Shown piece after piece: positions 53,439-64,000 of a DNA stretch of 64,000 nucleotides. This DNA is from Gadus chalcogrammus (lineage: Eukaryota > Chordata > Actinopteri > Gadiformes > Gadidae). Position numbers and translations under genes: made by a program. Below the pieces are notes generated by a model. The model had not been told where the DNA came from and searched no databases. It saw only the letters and a list, made by a program, of their open reading frames with translations. Location of the stretch: assembly GCF_026213295.1 (NCBI RefSeq), contig NC_079415.1, positions 34,741,136-34,805,135 on the forward strand, written 5' to 3'. Position 1 is the stretch's first letter, and every line of letters starts with the position of its first letter.

Positions 53439-53770
53439 ACACAGAGACACTGACCTCCTCCCGGGGGTCGGGTTAGGGGGGCCGGGGGTACGGGGGGGTT
53501 GGAGGCTGCTCAACACATTCATAAGGGGGTGGGGGGACGTCTCCTCAGCGTCTCTGTGTCAGTTATAGACACACACAGGACCTCCTCCCGGGGCTCGGGG
53601 TGGGGGGGTCGTCTCCTCAGCGTCTCTGTGTAAGTTATAGACACACACAGGACCTCCTCCCGGGGCTCGGGGTGGGGGGGCTTGGGGGGAGCGTCTCTGT
53701 GATCCCTCTGCGGTTCCCCGGGTGACCTCCATAGGAAACCACCTCCTCCCGGGGGGGTCGGTATGGACCC
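53420..53770. repeat. Tandem repeat 3' of NLR-B
   Basis: Three to four imperfect units of roughly 95 bp ('cgtctctgtgtcagttatag', 'acacacacaggacctcctcc', 'cggggctcggggtgggggg'). The first unit overlaps the last B30.2 codons, so the array arose by duplicating the end of the coding exon. Confidence 0.8.
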
Positions 53771-53875
53771 CCTTAGGGCCCTCAGGGACCCCCGGGGGTC
53801 GGCTTCTCAGTGTCTCTGTCACACACGCACGCGCACACACGTACACATGAAGGGGGGGCGTGGGGGGGGGCGTGG

Positions 53876-53879
<4 letters not shown>

Positions 53880-53927
<48 letters not shown>

Positions 53928-54240
53928 GGTCTCTCTCTCGGTCTCTCTCTCGGTCTCTCTCTCTCTCGGTCTCTCTCTCTCTCTCTCTCTCGGTCTCTCT
54001 CTCTCTCTCTCTCCTCATCCTCGGTCTGGGGTGAATACACATGAATACGGAATACACACACACGTTTAAACACACACACACACACGCACACACACGTGTA
54101 TAACACACACACGCGTCTAAAGACACACACACACACACGAATAAATACACACACACACACACACACGTATAACCACACATGTATAAACATTTCACATGTC
54201 TCTGTGTCTCCCTCTCTCTCTTTTTCTTTCCCTCCCTCTC
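53880..54240. repeat. (CT)n with CGGT variants, then (CA)-rich tracts
   Basis: CT repeat at 53878-54012 with regular 'cggtctctct' units, then interrupted CA tracts to 54175 and a CT-rich end. Confidence 0.9.
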
Positions 54241-54262
54241 TCTCTTTTGTAAAGTATAGCAT

Positions 54263-54268
54263 AATAAA
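54263..54268 (+). promoter_or_regulatory. Candidate polyadenylation signal of NLR-B
   Basis: AATAAA about 825 bp after the NLR-B stop. A second AATAAA lies at 54656-54661. Either could define the 3' end; the choice is not decidable here. Confidence 0.35.
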
Positions 54269-54829
54269 CCAGAAAACTTTTAAGATCTTCCATAGTTAGA
54301 TAAGCACATTTATCATACTTGGTCGATGGTGAATGTTTTTATGTTTTCTGACATCACCAGTTTTGGTGATGTCTGATATCATACATTTTGTCATAATCCT
54401 GATTTACACCTGCTTTAAAGCCGATTTTATATTTTATTCATAATAACCAAGAGGTCTGTGGGATAATGTTGCATTCTGATTCTTGATTCCTGGTGTTCTC
54501 TTGGGAAGCAAACGGCCGCAGAACATGTTCAGTTATTAAAGATACGTGCACACCTGTTGATAATGCCTGCTTCTTCTATGATTTTAGTCCTTGTATTTAT
54601 TGTGTACATGTAAGGGACTATTCTTCTGTTGTATTTGTTAATGAAGCATAATATTAATAAACAACTCGGTGGATCCAACTGAAGGTTCTCGTGTGTTCAG
54701 CCGATGGTTCTTCTCCTTTCTTCAGTTTAACTCTTTCAAGCTGAGCAGATGTTTCTCCAGAGCTTTCTGTTGGTTGTCCTAGCAACACACCTGGAATGTC
54801 CCTCCAGCCCCTTGGGTCCCAGCAGCTCT

Positions 54830-55610
54830 CTGAGGGGTCCTGACCCCTGACCTGGACCCAGTCTCAGTCCCAGGTCTCTAAGGGGTCCTGACCTCGACCC
54901 AGTCTCCAGTCCCAGGTCTCTTAAGGGGTCCTGACCTGGACCCAGTCTCCAGTCCCAGGTCTCTAAGGGGTCCTGACCTGGACCCAGTCTTCAGTCCCAG
55001 GTCTCTAAGGGGTCCTGACCCCTGACCTGGACCCAGTCTTCGGTCCCAGCTCTCTAAGGGGTCCTGACCCCTGACCTGGACCCAGTCTTCAGCCCAGGTC
55101 GCTAAGGGGTCCTGACCCCTGACCTGGACCCAGTCTTCGGTCCCAGCTCTCTGAGGGGTCCTGACCCCTTAGAGAGCTGACCCGGGCCCAGTCTTCAGTC
55201 CCAGGTCTCTGAGGGGTCCTGACCTGGACCCAGTCTCCAGGCCCAGCTCTCTAAGGGGTCCTGACCCCTGACCTGGACCCAGTCTTCAGTCCCAGGTCTC
55301 TGAGGGGTCCTGCCCCCTGACCTGGACCCAGTCTTCAGTCCCAGCTCTCTAAGGGGTCCTGACCTGGACCCAGTCTTCAGCCCAGGTCTCTAAGGGGTCC
55401 TGACCCCTGACCTGGACCCAGTCTTCGGTCCCAGCTCTCTAAGGGGTCCTGACCTGGACCCAGTCTTCAGCCCAGGTCTCTAAGGGGTCCTGACCCCTGA
55501 CCTGGACCCAGTCTTCAGTCCCAGGTCTCTAAGGGGTCCTGACCTGGACCCAGTCTTCAGTCCCAGGTCTCTAAGGGGTCCTGACCCGGGCCCAGTCTTC
55601 AGTCCCCCGC
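54830..55610. repeat. ~42-52 bp minisatellite
   Basis: About 17 units of 'ctctaaggggtcctgacctg' plus 'gacccagtcttcagtcccag', some with an extra 'acccctg' block. Confidence 0.92.
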
Positions 55611-55732
55611 TGGCTCTTCCTCAACTCACTGGTGTCTTGGGGTACAATAAGCTCCGACCTCTGGAGACATTCCCTCCAACACGTCACAACACACAACAGT
55701 GGAGTCTCCATCCCCTCTTCAATACATTTACA

Positions 55733-55830
55733 TTTAGGGCATTTAGCCGACGCTTTTATCCAAAGCGACTTACAATAAGTACATTTGTCATAAGAAGTTC
55801 ATCAATATATCGCTGTCGGTACAGAAAGGA
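55733..55830. repeat. Dispersed teleost repeat (CATTTAGCCGACGCTTTTATCC)
   Basis: The segment 'gggcatttagccgacgcttt', then 'tatccaaagcgacttacaat', is one of the commonest dispersed motifs in teleost genomes (recognised by sequence only). A degenerate copy occurs at about 59797-59870. 55830-56225 shows nothing else. Confidence 0.55.
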
Positions 55831-56436
55831 TGTTCATAGAACCAAGTGTTACAGCCATGATAGCAGCTGCTGCAGTTGCTACACAGTTAAGTACTATAAT
55901 ACAATACAACACAACACAACACAATACAGTGTACATTGGTGGCCAGAAGGGGGAGGGTGGCTGGCTATGCAGTGTCGAAATGACCTTAAAGTAGTACACT
56001 TGTAAAGGATAACTTCAGGATTGTGCAACCTGGACCCAATTTTATGGAATGATTTGGACAATAATCTCTCAAATATGCGAGAATGCTGCAGTTGTAATCA
56101 GCTAAACAGACTTTTACATTTGGGCAATATTCCTTGTCAATGTACGTGTTCTAACATTGTGGAAGTAATTCCTACAGACAAACACCGTTATTTTTCTTGA
56201 CCTTTCAGCCTAATCCTGTCTGTTTGTTATTGTGTCCAACCAAGTCTCGCTCAAGGAGAAGTATCGCGGGAGTTAAGGAAGAGAACGGTGGAAACATGAA
56301 TGAGAGCTGGAGAGAAGAGAGTCTGGTGTCGAACCAAGTCTCACTCAAGGAGAAGTATCGCAGGAGTTAAGGAAGAGAACGGTGGAAACGTGAGTGAGAG
56401 CTGGAGAAAACAGAGAATGTCTAATATGAGGAGAAT

Positions 56437-57551
56437 GGGCACTCGCGGGTTAGTTCCGGTTTTTTGGACTGGTTGCAGTAATAATCTCTGACCACGCGGG
56501 GCGCTCGTAGGTGAGTCCAGAATGAATGGGAGCCAACAGGGTTTTATCCTCAGAATCCACTTTTCTCACGATGTAATTTTTTGTCAAGTAATTTGAAAGT
56601 TGCGTTCAAAAGGTGGGGCTAAAATAATAAACTCAGCTGAATATTGCATTTTTTAAGGTCGCGTATCTGTTCTAAAAAGGTGTTAAAAAATACGATGACG
56701 TCCCACATTGTCATACTGTCAGAGGTACTGCTTTACGGCAGTTCCTGAAGCACTTCCCGCAACAATAACACCAGCTGTTGGAGGTAAGGCTTTTTCTTGC
56801 TTACTAGTTATAGAGTTTTTGTGAGCTAATGTAAAAAAAAGAAATGCGCGAATGTTTTACATATGTATGTTACTCACAGTGTTTTTTTTTTTAATCCTCA
56901 CTAGTGCCGATGATAAAGCTTTTGTTTTAGTAACGATTATGAGCCATTTCTTTCTCCTGAAATAGAAACCTGGATTAGCGGGACATTGACTGTATTATTT
57001 AAGTTGGTCATACCGTAGGCCTACCTACCATGTAAATAACACATTGAACATTGAACACAAGAAATGGAAGAAATTCCATTATGCCCATGTACTTTCACCA
57101 TACATAACTATATAAAAATTAAAAGGGCCTGCAGGAAAATATAAATACAGTACGCAAAAAATTTACTTACGACGGAATGTTTCTGATCGTGCTTCAGCTT
57201 CAGATGCCGTCAAGAGGGGTCTCTGGTCGCAATCAGTCGCCAGTCCGTCCCTGACCAATCAGCATTCATTAGCAGAATGCTAGCGTGTACGGCCAACAAC
57301 GGCCCAAACTGTAAGAAATTGAAAGGACATAAGTGCTCATTCATTTGACTTTTGACCTATAATCTATATTGAACTTGCGGAATCTACAATAAAATTTGCG
57401 ATATTTCAACGACAAGCAGGTGAAAGAGACATATTTAGCCGTCTAGCCCCATTGACTCCCATTCATTCTGGACTCGCCCGCGATCACCCCCAGTGGATGT
57501 CTACTGGAACTACAACCAAGATCGGTACAATGGGGCGTATAGGGAGTGCCC
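56437..57551. mobile_element. MITE with ~110-bp inverted ends
   Basis: The left end GGGCACTC...GTGAGTCCAGAATGAATGGGAG is mirrored by CTCCCATTCATTCTGGACTCG...GAGTGCCC at the right. AT-rich interior, no gene. The class is uncertain because no target duplication is clear. Confidence 0.7.
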
Positions 57552-57712
57552 AGGCTCTTCGTAGACGGGCTCTGGAGAGATGAGAGTTTGTTTGTTATTG
57601 TGTTGAACCAAGTCTCACTCAAGGAGAAGTATCGCGGGAGTTCAGGAAGAGAACGGTGGAAACGTGAATGAGAGCTGGAGAGAAGAGAGTTTGTTTGTTT
57701 TTGGCCGTTTCT

Positions 57713-58014
57713 CAATTTGCGTACTTGTGCGTGCTCGTGTGCTCGTGGACTCGTGAAAGGTCATCAGTCGTTGCCCGAGGACTGTTCCAATTCGAAGCAC
57801 GCATCAAGCGAGTACTGTCATAAAACCCGGAAGTGTTCTTGATGCGTGCTGGATCACGCCGTTTCACCGAGCATGCATCGGAGGTCGCTCGTGTGTACTT
57901 GCAACCGCTATAAATCCCAGGACGCATTTCGCACTCGCAGCAGTACGATGGCGGACAATATGGAGAAGACGCACAACAGTAGCTTACTCTTAATTTATAT
58001 ATTTATATAATATA

Positions 58015-58064
<50 letters not shown>

Positions 58065-58431
58065 GATAATTGATAAATATATATATATAAAGTCGTGTGT
58101 GTATAGCTTATACACATGACAGGACACGCATATCTTTTACATTTTTATTCATTCAGAATATTTACATACTATTTGAAAATGAAAGAGGCTGGGATTTTGT
58201 TTTATATCATTTGTTTATATTGTTCAGTAGTATATGTCTAAATGAGGCCGTAGCACAGTTAACGGACGAGCAGAGGTGGTGACGTAATCGAGTGCGCTGC
58301 TGTTCCAATTGCAGGTACGTACTCGCGTGCTCGCAAGTCTCTGCTTGAAGTACGGACTTGCCAAGTCCGTACTTGCAAGTCATCGAGTCCGTAGTACGCG
58401 TGCTAGGAATTGAGAAACGTGAGAAACGGCC
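57713..58431. mobile_element. MITE with GGCCGTTTCTCAATT ends
   Basis: GGCCGTTTCTCAATT at the left and AATTGAGAAACGTGAGAAACGGCC at the right. An (AAT)n tract lies inside at 58016-58062. The ends are rich in CTCGTG and TACTTG motifs. Class unresolved. Confidence 0.75.
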
Positions 58432-58860
58432 ATTGTGTCTAACCAAGTCTCACTCAAGGAGAAGTATCGCGGGAGTTAAGGAAGAGAACGGTGGAAAACG
58501 TGAATGAGAGCTGGAGAGAAGAGAGTTTGTTTGTTGGACTACAGAAAGCGTAGCTTAGTGTTGTGTTTCAGATTTGGATGAAGGAGAGAGGAGATATTAA
58601 TGACGATAGGGAAATGACCTGCAACAATGAGACTTCCGAGCAAGAGTATTCCTTGAGCGAGACTTGGTTCGACACAATAAAAAACAGACCGGATCAAGCA
58701 AAAGGAAAAATCAAAACGTTTTTTATTCTCTGTAGAGCATATTTTAATGTTGATAGACAGTGATAACAATCTGAGCATGTCAGTTGAAAAAAACAAGCAC
58801 TTATAGAGGCCATACATTGACTCTATATTGAGGCTCTATATTGCCCAAAAGGATTACACT

Positions 58861-59112
58861 TCAGCCCTTTCGCTGATTACAGCTGCAGCATAATCTGTCA
58901 ATACATATTCGTGACTCTGAGTCCCTCACCATCTTCCATTCCCGCCTCAAGACTCATCTCTTCTCCTCTGCCCACCCCTAGATCACTCACTATCCCTAGC
59001 CCCATCAACTCAGACTTTTTTTCTTGTTAATCTATTTTTGTGCCCCTATGTAAAGCGCTTTGAGTGTGTGAAAAGCGCTATATAAATTGAATCTATTATT
59101 ATTATTATTATT
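58861..59112 (+). pseudogene. 3' end of an L2/CR1-like LINE
   Basis: A C-terminal peptide RDSESLTIFHSRLKTHLFSS and stop, a short 3' UTR with 'tgtaaagcgctttgagtgtg' and 'aaaagcgctatataaattga', and a terminal (ATT)n run. This is the standard 3' end of L2-like elements in teleosts, 5'-truncated as usual. Confidence 0.8.
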
Positions 59113-61110
59113 AATACTGGAATAATCTCCAAATAATTTTCTGCACTAGTCCCGTAGACCCAAAATGATCGTAAAATGGAAAAAAGCTGGTTTCCCTTTA
59201 ACAGGGTAAGGGGAAATTTAAAAAGATATGCTTAATATGGCCTTTCAGCAATTATAAAGCAATTTAAGGCAGTTGTTGATTTAATGATTTAATTATTTAT
59301 AATTTAATGTTAAACTTAATATAGGTTACTGCTCAGTGGTACCATAAAATAAGACAGACTCACCTTCGGGTTTCCTTGTTGAGTGGACAATAAGTCGTTT
59401 TAATGTCAATGTCTTCCTCTGTCTGTCTTTATCCCAACAAATGCCCAATGCCCATATCTCTAGCTCTCAAATTTGAAATGCAAAACAATGAGTATGACAG
59501 GGAATCCATCCTTCCCATTGATTCCAGATTTGACTCCTTGCCTGCCTGTGATTCCAGACTGATAAGAGGATTTATAACACACATCAAAATAAATAAACAT
59601 TGTCCCATTTAATTTCAACAGTATTAAAGATATATATAGAGGTTGCTTGCAAAATGGAATCATTTTGTCCCATCAAAAGGATTGTGAGCCATTACAAACA
59701 ACCGACATTTGTACTAAAGCTGATAAGCCTACAAAATAGACAGAGCTGGGCAGGTCTGTCAGCAATGCCATGGCCTGTATGTAAATAAAGTGTAATTTAC
59801 ATGTTGTCATTTAGCTTTTCAGTGTTTTTATTCAAAGCCACTTACAAGTCGGAGTGAGAATCATTCCTAGTAACTGCGCCTTCATTTTATTTATATTTAT
59901 CTTTTTGATAATCTTGCTTAAAGAGAGTTTAGGGTAAATCGGTAGGTAAGTGAGTTTGGAGCATTTTAACCTCTCTATCTCAGGAACGATTCTCTGGCGT
60001 CGTTTGATGACATTGGAAATGGATCATTGTGTTGTACCGATTTCATCTTGTTTTGCAATAAACAGGTAAACTTCACAGAGCGATGATGTGGATTACTGAT
60101 GTGGATTAGGAGGAGGGAAATAGTCAGAGCGCAAAAGCTAACTTCATTCATCGGGAATCTACCCTCATTAAGACGAGTGGATGAAGCTTTCAACACAGTT
60201 TCATGATAATAATCTGAAATGTGGGATCCATATATACGCAAATGTATGTATGGATATAAGTGTATGTGTGGTTATGTGTGTTTGTGTGTGCATGTCTGTG
60301 TATATCTGTGTATAATTATGTGTCTGGTTTGTGTCTGGTGTTTGTGTGTATGTGTGTTTCTGGTGTGTGTCTGTGTGTGTGTTTCTGGTGTGTGTGTGTG
60401 TTTCTGGTGTGTGTGTGTCTGTGTGTGTGTTTCTTGTGCGTGTGTGAAGGGATGGAACGCAAGGCAGGGCAACTTTATTTATGGGGCGCTCTTCATACAC
60501 GAGGCAGACTCAAAGTGCTTTGCATTGAAACCTAGTCATTCAATAAATTAAAATAATAAAACAGATAAGTAAAAGAAAACAAAGACAAATATAAAAAAAA
60601 AGGAGCAATGTGTTTAAGATTTAGCATAATGCAAACTTACAATAAAGAAGACGTAAGTCATGCAATTGTTTGGGTTTGGCATGGTCGGAAGATTTTGTTT
60701 ATAAGATGTATGACTGTTTTTTTCTACTCGTGGCTTTAATGTCTGTCATTGCTGTGCTCTGGTTATTGTAACCTGATGGTGAGTGATTTTAATCTTGGCC
60801 TTTGGTTTTCAATGATTGAATTCTCTCCACCTTATTTATTTATGATATTCTTGTGCTTCTGGTAAAGGTAGGCTACAGCACCTCTGTTCCTGGTCAGTAG
60901 AGTATTTCCTGTTCCTACCCTTCCTTGTTTTGTTTAAAGAATAAGGAACAGACAGTGCAATGTCAAAAGGGCCGAACCGGTTTATTGAGACTGTGATTAT
61001 GAACCTTTATAAACTCCGGTGTGTGTTCAACGATAACCCTGAAGGAAAGGCTGCAAACTCCATGAGTGTTTTATCCTAGCGTTATCGATCACAGAAAGTT
61101 GTTGTTCATG
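59113..61110. other. Intergenic, no gene seen
   Basis: Short open frames only. 60240-60450 is an interrupted TG-rich tract with 'gtttctggtgtgtgtg' units. Nothing else has recognisable ends. Confidence 0.4.
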
Positions 61111-61122
61111 TGTAATAGACAA

Positions 61123-61135
61123 ACACACACACACA

Positions 61136-61220
<85 letters not shown>
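61123..61220. repeat. (CA)n microsatellite
   Basis: About 98 bp of CA with a CGCG interruption near the start. Confidence 0.95.
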
Positions 61221-61222
<2 letters not shown>

Positions 61223-61587
61223 CTACTCAAGCATGCCACGCACACACAAACAATCACACAATTCTGTCCACGTAGCAGAAGTGACACGTCTATATTGACA
61301 CACCCATCTAGATTCTATTTCTAGCCCATGGTTAGAATGCTAACGACCTTCAGGACGTCGTTGGCACCAGCGCCGTGAAGCGTCTGCCGTTGACACTCCC
61401 TCTCTGATGGGTTTCACTGGGTCATCAGTCACCCATAGGTGCTAGCTGGGGGCTGCTCCCATTGTGTCTCCCTGACATGCGTGCAGCGCCCGGTGACACA
61501 GAACACTCCAGACTGCATTCCACTGGTTTTCAACCGTCACTTCCTCCAGCCTCGCCTTCTGCTTTTACCTGTGTGTGTGTATTTTGT

Positions 61588-61700
61588 AGCGCTGTCAAGC
61601 GATTCAAATATTTAATCGCGATTAATCACATTAATGTCATAGTTAACTCACGATTAATCGCATATTTTTTTCTATGCTAAATATCCCTTGATTTCTTTGT
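61588..61700. mobile_element. hAT-type fragment (left end)
   Basis: 'agcgctgtcaagcgattcaa' followed by 'atcgcgattaatcac' and 'cgattaatcgcat' repeats is typical of a widespread hAT family end. The right end is absent. Confidence 0.55.
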
Positions 61701-61839
61701 CCCATTAATTGTTCTCATTTTAATGCTCTAATCAACATGGAGAAGTGCATCGGCTTGCCTTGTGCGAATGTTTTTTTATTGATTTGTTCACATGGAAACA
61801 TGACAACTGTTGTTGACATCGAACTTTGTGCCTTTCCAG

Positions 61840-61935
61840 AAAGTTCTGACGGGGCTGCAGGCTGAGAACCACTAGAGACTTCAGGAGAGAGAGAGGGAGT
61901 TGAAGGAGATGAACAGAATGATGGAGATCATGAAG
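61840..61935 (+). CDS. Gene C coiled-coil exon with in-frame stop
   Basis: 96 bp between 'cctttccag' and GTATAG, phase 0. It encodes KVLTGLQAENH, a TAG (61873-61875), then RLQERERELKEMNRMMEIMK, a strongly charged helix. CAG to TAG is the simplest explanation for the stop. Function not recognised. It lies 670 bp before the micro-exon series and may belong to the same gene, although the phases do not join directly, so an unseen exon would be needed. Confidence 0.45.
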
Positions 61936-62314
61936 GTATAGCGCGCTGCGTAGCAGACGGTTAATTATGTCATAGCACATAATACTGTTTATTATGGTAT
62001 TGCATAGCATATGGTTTGTTATGGTATAGCTTAGAATAGTTACGTTTATTATGGTATTGCATAGCATATGGTTCGTTATGGTATAGCACAATCGACTTCA
62101 TTATGGAAAAGCATAGCAGCAAAAGGCTTATTATTGTATATGAGGCATTAAGCTCATAATAATTAAGTGCAGTGTATTACAATAAAAGTATGAACTAAAT
62201 AACAATGCGTGAATAGAATTAAATTGTATTTCTATAGCCCTTAATCACCGGTACAGTCTCAGAGGGCTTAACAGGCCGTATATTTATGAAGCCCCCCTGA
62301 CCCTAGCCCCCCCC

Positions 62315-62317
<3 letters not shown>

Positions 62318-62408
<91 letters not shown>
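62318..62408. repeat. (CA)n microsatellite
   Basis: About 91 bp of CA, followed by a duplicated 'ccaagaatgcaggcacacac' unit (62408-62460). Confidence 0.95.
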
Positions 62409-62410
<2 letters not shown>

Positions 62411-62603
62411 AAGAATGCAGGCACACACACACACACACCAAGAATGCAGGCACACACACACATACAGACACACACACTAACACACACAAACACATAACCA
62501 TTATATTGAACAAATCCATCTCAAGTGACACGTTATTAGCGAGTTCTTTGATCTGTGGTTTTAATTGCGGCCTAACTTGTATCGTATACATTCTTCCTTT
62601 CAG

Positions 62604-63607
62604 TGAACGAAACAAGCCTGTTCACGCTAGAGGGAAGCAACTGTGAGTTCCTGAGGATTATTTGACTTTACGCAGAATAACACACGTTCATGTTGGTTGC
62701 ATTGCTGTTGTGGGACAAAGTTGTGGATTGATGCCAACCCATTGTCCCTTTCTCCCCTAGCTAACCGCGGTGCAAAAGGAGGCTTTCTCAGATGTGAGTA
62801 TTTGGTTTCACATGCATTAAAGAGTTCATGCAAAAAAACACACCCACGCACACACATATTTTAAATTGCCGCACACAAAGCATAACACAGGTTATCGTTG
62901 TGTTTGATCAGTTTAAATGAGTGCTATGTGGAGTCAGCTGGCACTTTTCTTACTCATTCATCGATAAACTAAACCCCTTGATTAACTATGGTATTTGTAA
63001 AGTAACATTTTCTAACCACATCTTGACCACTTTCTGTGGTCAACGCTGTGGTTCTGTGTGAGACTTCATTTCCTTGGCCTGGGGCAACAGCCGGAGTGCC
63101 TTCACCGTAGACCCAGGAAATGGAGTCTCACATTCGTCCATTCCTTCATTCAACTCTTCCCTCGTCTCCTTCCCAGTGTTCTCAGGTCTGGGCGCCCGCA
63201 CTGCAACCAGTCGTCCAACAGGTTTGGTCACTCTTTGTTTCTATAATCACGCCACTAACTGCTGCACTGTCATTGCTCTGCGTTAGCTTCTAGCTTCGCT
63301 GCGTAGTGTTTATCTTGTACTAAACGATAGACCCATTCTTCCACATGTTTTCCCGCCGCTCGTCCCTCAGCGACCTCCCCGAGTGTGTCAGTAGGGGTCC
63401 GGACGCCGGACAGGAGAGGAATTGGTGGGCGGACATTTTGATCTCCAAAAAATGAAACTTGAGTTCGCTGCCGAGCTGAAAGTTGTGTCTCAATCTCATG
63501 AGTTTTAGAATTAATAGTTGTGTTTACTTTGCGTGCATTAACATATCTGTTTTTTATTTATCCTAGGATTAGATGTGAGGGGTAGGGACCCACCACGAGG
63601 TAACACT

Positions 63608-63697
<90 letters not shown>

Positions 63698-63932
63698 GGT
63701 CTGTCTCTCAGAGGAGAAGCTCTGAACATCACACCATGCAAACTTACTCATATCTCTACATATACCTTCACTCAAACATAAATTTATTCAAAAATGAAAA
63801 TAATCCCTCACTCATTCAGTCTCTCGCTCACTCATTCACTCATTCACTCCCTGTGTGTTTCCCTTTGTCTCCAGGAAGCTCCCCCAGGCCCCAGGACGGA
63901 CCGAGAAGAGAAAACCGGGGATTAGAAAGCAG
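62604..63932 (+). CDS. Gene C: series of phase-1 micro-exons, unrecognised protein (partial)
   Basis: Five consecutive short exons with good splice sites: 62604-62642 (39 bp, donor GTGAGT), 62761-62793 (33 bp, GTGAGT), 63177-63221 (45 bp, GTTTGG), 63567-63599 (33 bp, GTAACA), 63875-63932 (58 bp, GTAAAT). They join in phase 1 without stops to give NETSLFTLEGSN, then SNRGAKGGFLR, LFSGLGARTATSRPT, GLDVRGRDPPR and GSSPRPQDGPRRENRGLES. The peptide is Gly/Arg/Pro/Ser-rich and probably disordered. I do not recognise the family. The gene continues past the window. Confidence 0.55.
63613..63700. repeat. (TCTG)n microsatellite
   Basis: About 88 bp of TCTG inside a Gene C intron, 14 bp after the donor of the 63599 exon. 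Confidence 0.95.
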
Positions 63933-64000
63933 GTAAATAGACGCACACACAAGCCAATGAATTCCCATCTGGAATCACAAGCCCCGCCTCGACGTCACGC

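Larger units (their letters stand above)
56227..58535. repeat. ~100-bp tandem repeat split by two MITEs
   Basis: Units at 56232-56326, 56327-56415, 57600-57700 and 58438-58530 share 'accaagtctcactcaaggag', 'aagtatcgcgggagttaagg' and 'gagctggagagaagagag'. The gaps are filled by the MITEs at 56437-57551 and 57713-58431. Confidence 0.85.

Overview
The window is vertebrate nuclear DNA, almost certainly from a teleost fish. It carries two FISNA-NACHT-LRR-B30.2 (NLRC3-like / NLR-C) genes, a teleost-specific immune receptor family. The exon set is the usual one: one large FISNA-NACHT exon of about 1.8 kb, 171-174 bp LRR exons, a 47 bp linker exon and a final PRY-SPRY exon. The very high density of long (CA/GT)n tracts, often over 100 bp, resembles gadiform (cod-like) genomes; that is an inference, and the species is not proven.

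Layout. 1-2.1 kb is intergenic and ends in a 0.88 kb repeat whose inverted partner lies at 16.3-17.2 kb. NLR-A (+) runs from about 4.0 to 15.2 kb. Its nine exons join in consistent phase, and the reading frame stays open to a stop after the B30.2 domain (about 1101 aa from the first exon I can place). Three hAT transposon relics with 8-bp target-site duplications sit in its introns. 15.2-23.9 kb is repeat-rich spacer: a candidate solo LTR, several minisatellites, perfect hairpins and a LINE RNase H fragment. NLR-B (+) spans 23.99-53.44 kb. It keeps an N-terminal ATG exon, a second exon that has lost its splice donor, the FISNA-NACHT exon, five LRR exons, the linker and B30.2. The two short helical N-terminal exons found in NLR-A are missing. 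Its huge first introns hold a lone CARD-coding exon (28.72-29.00 kb) and a nest of transposons. 54-61.8 kb is minisatellites, MITEs and a LINE 3' end. At 61.8-63.9 kb a run of micro-exons in one phase marks the start or middle of an unrecognised + strand gene.

The two NLR genes are paralogous tandem copies. They share introns as well as exons: the GT tract at the last LRR acceptor, the G-rich minisatellite in the last intron, and a 47-bp minisatellite upstream of NACHT. They differ in LRR number (3 versus 5) because a roughly 1.4-1.6 kb LRR exon plus intron unit was tandemly amplified in NLR-B. Each intron copy carries an antisense open reading frame with a zinc-finger-like motif; all length differences among the three copies are multiples of three.

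The observations I consider most worth follow-up are: (1) the antisense triplicated ORF; (2) the phase-compatible CARD exon next to an NLR gene that has lost its own N-terminal exons; (3) long UG tracts placed exactly at the 3' splice sites of frame-neutral NLR exons; (4) the microsatellite-bounded inverted repeats that enclose NLR-A.
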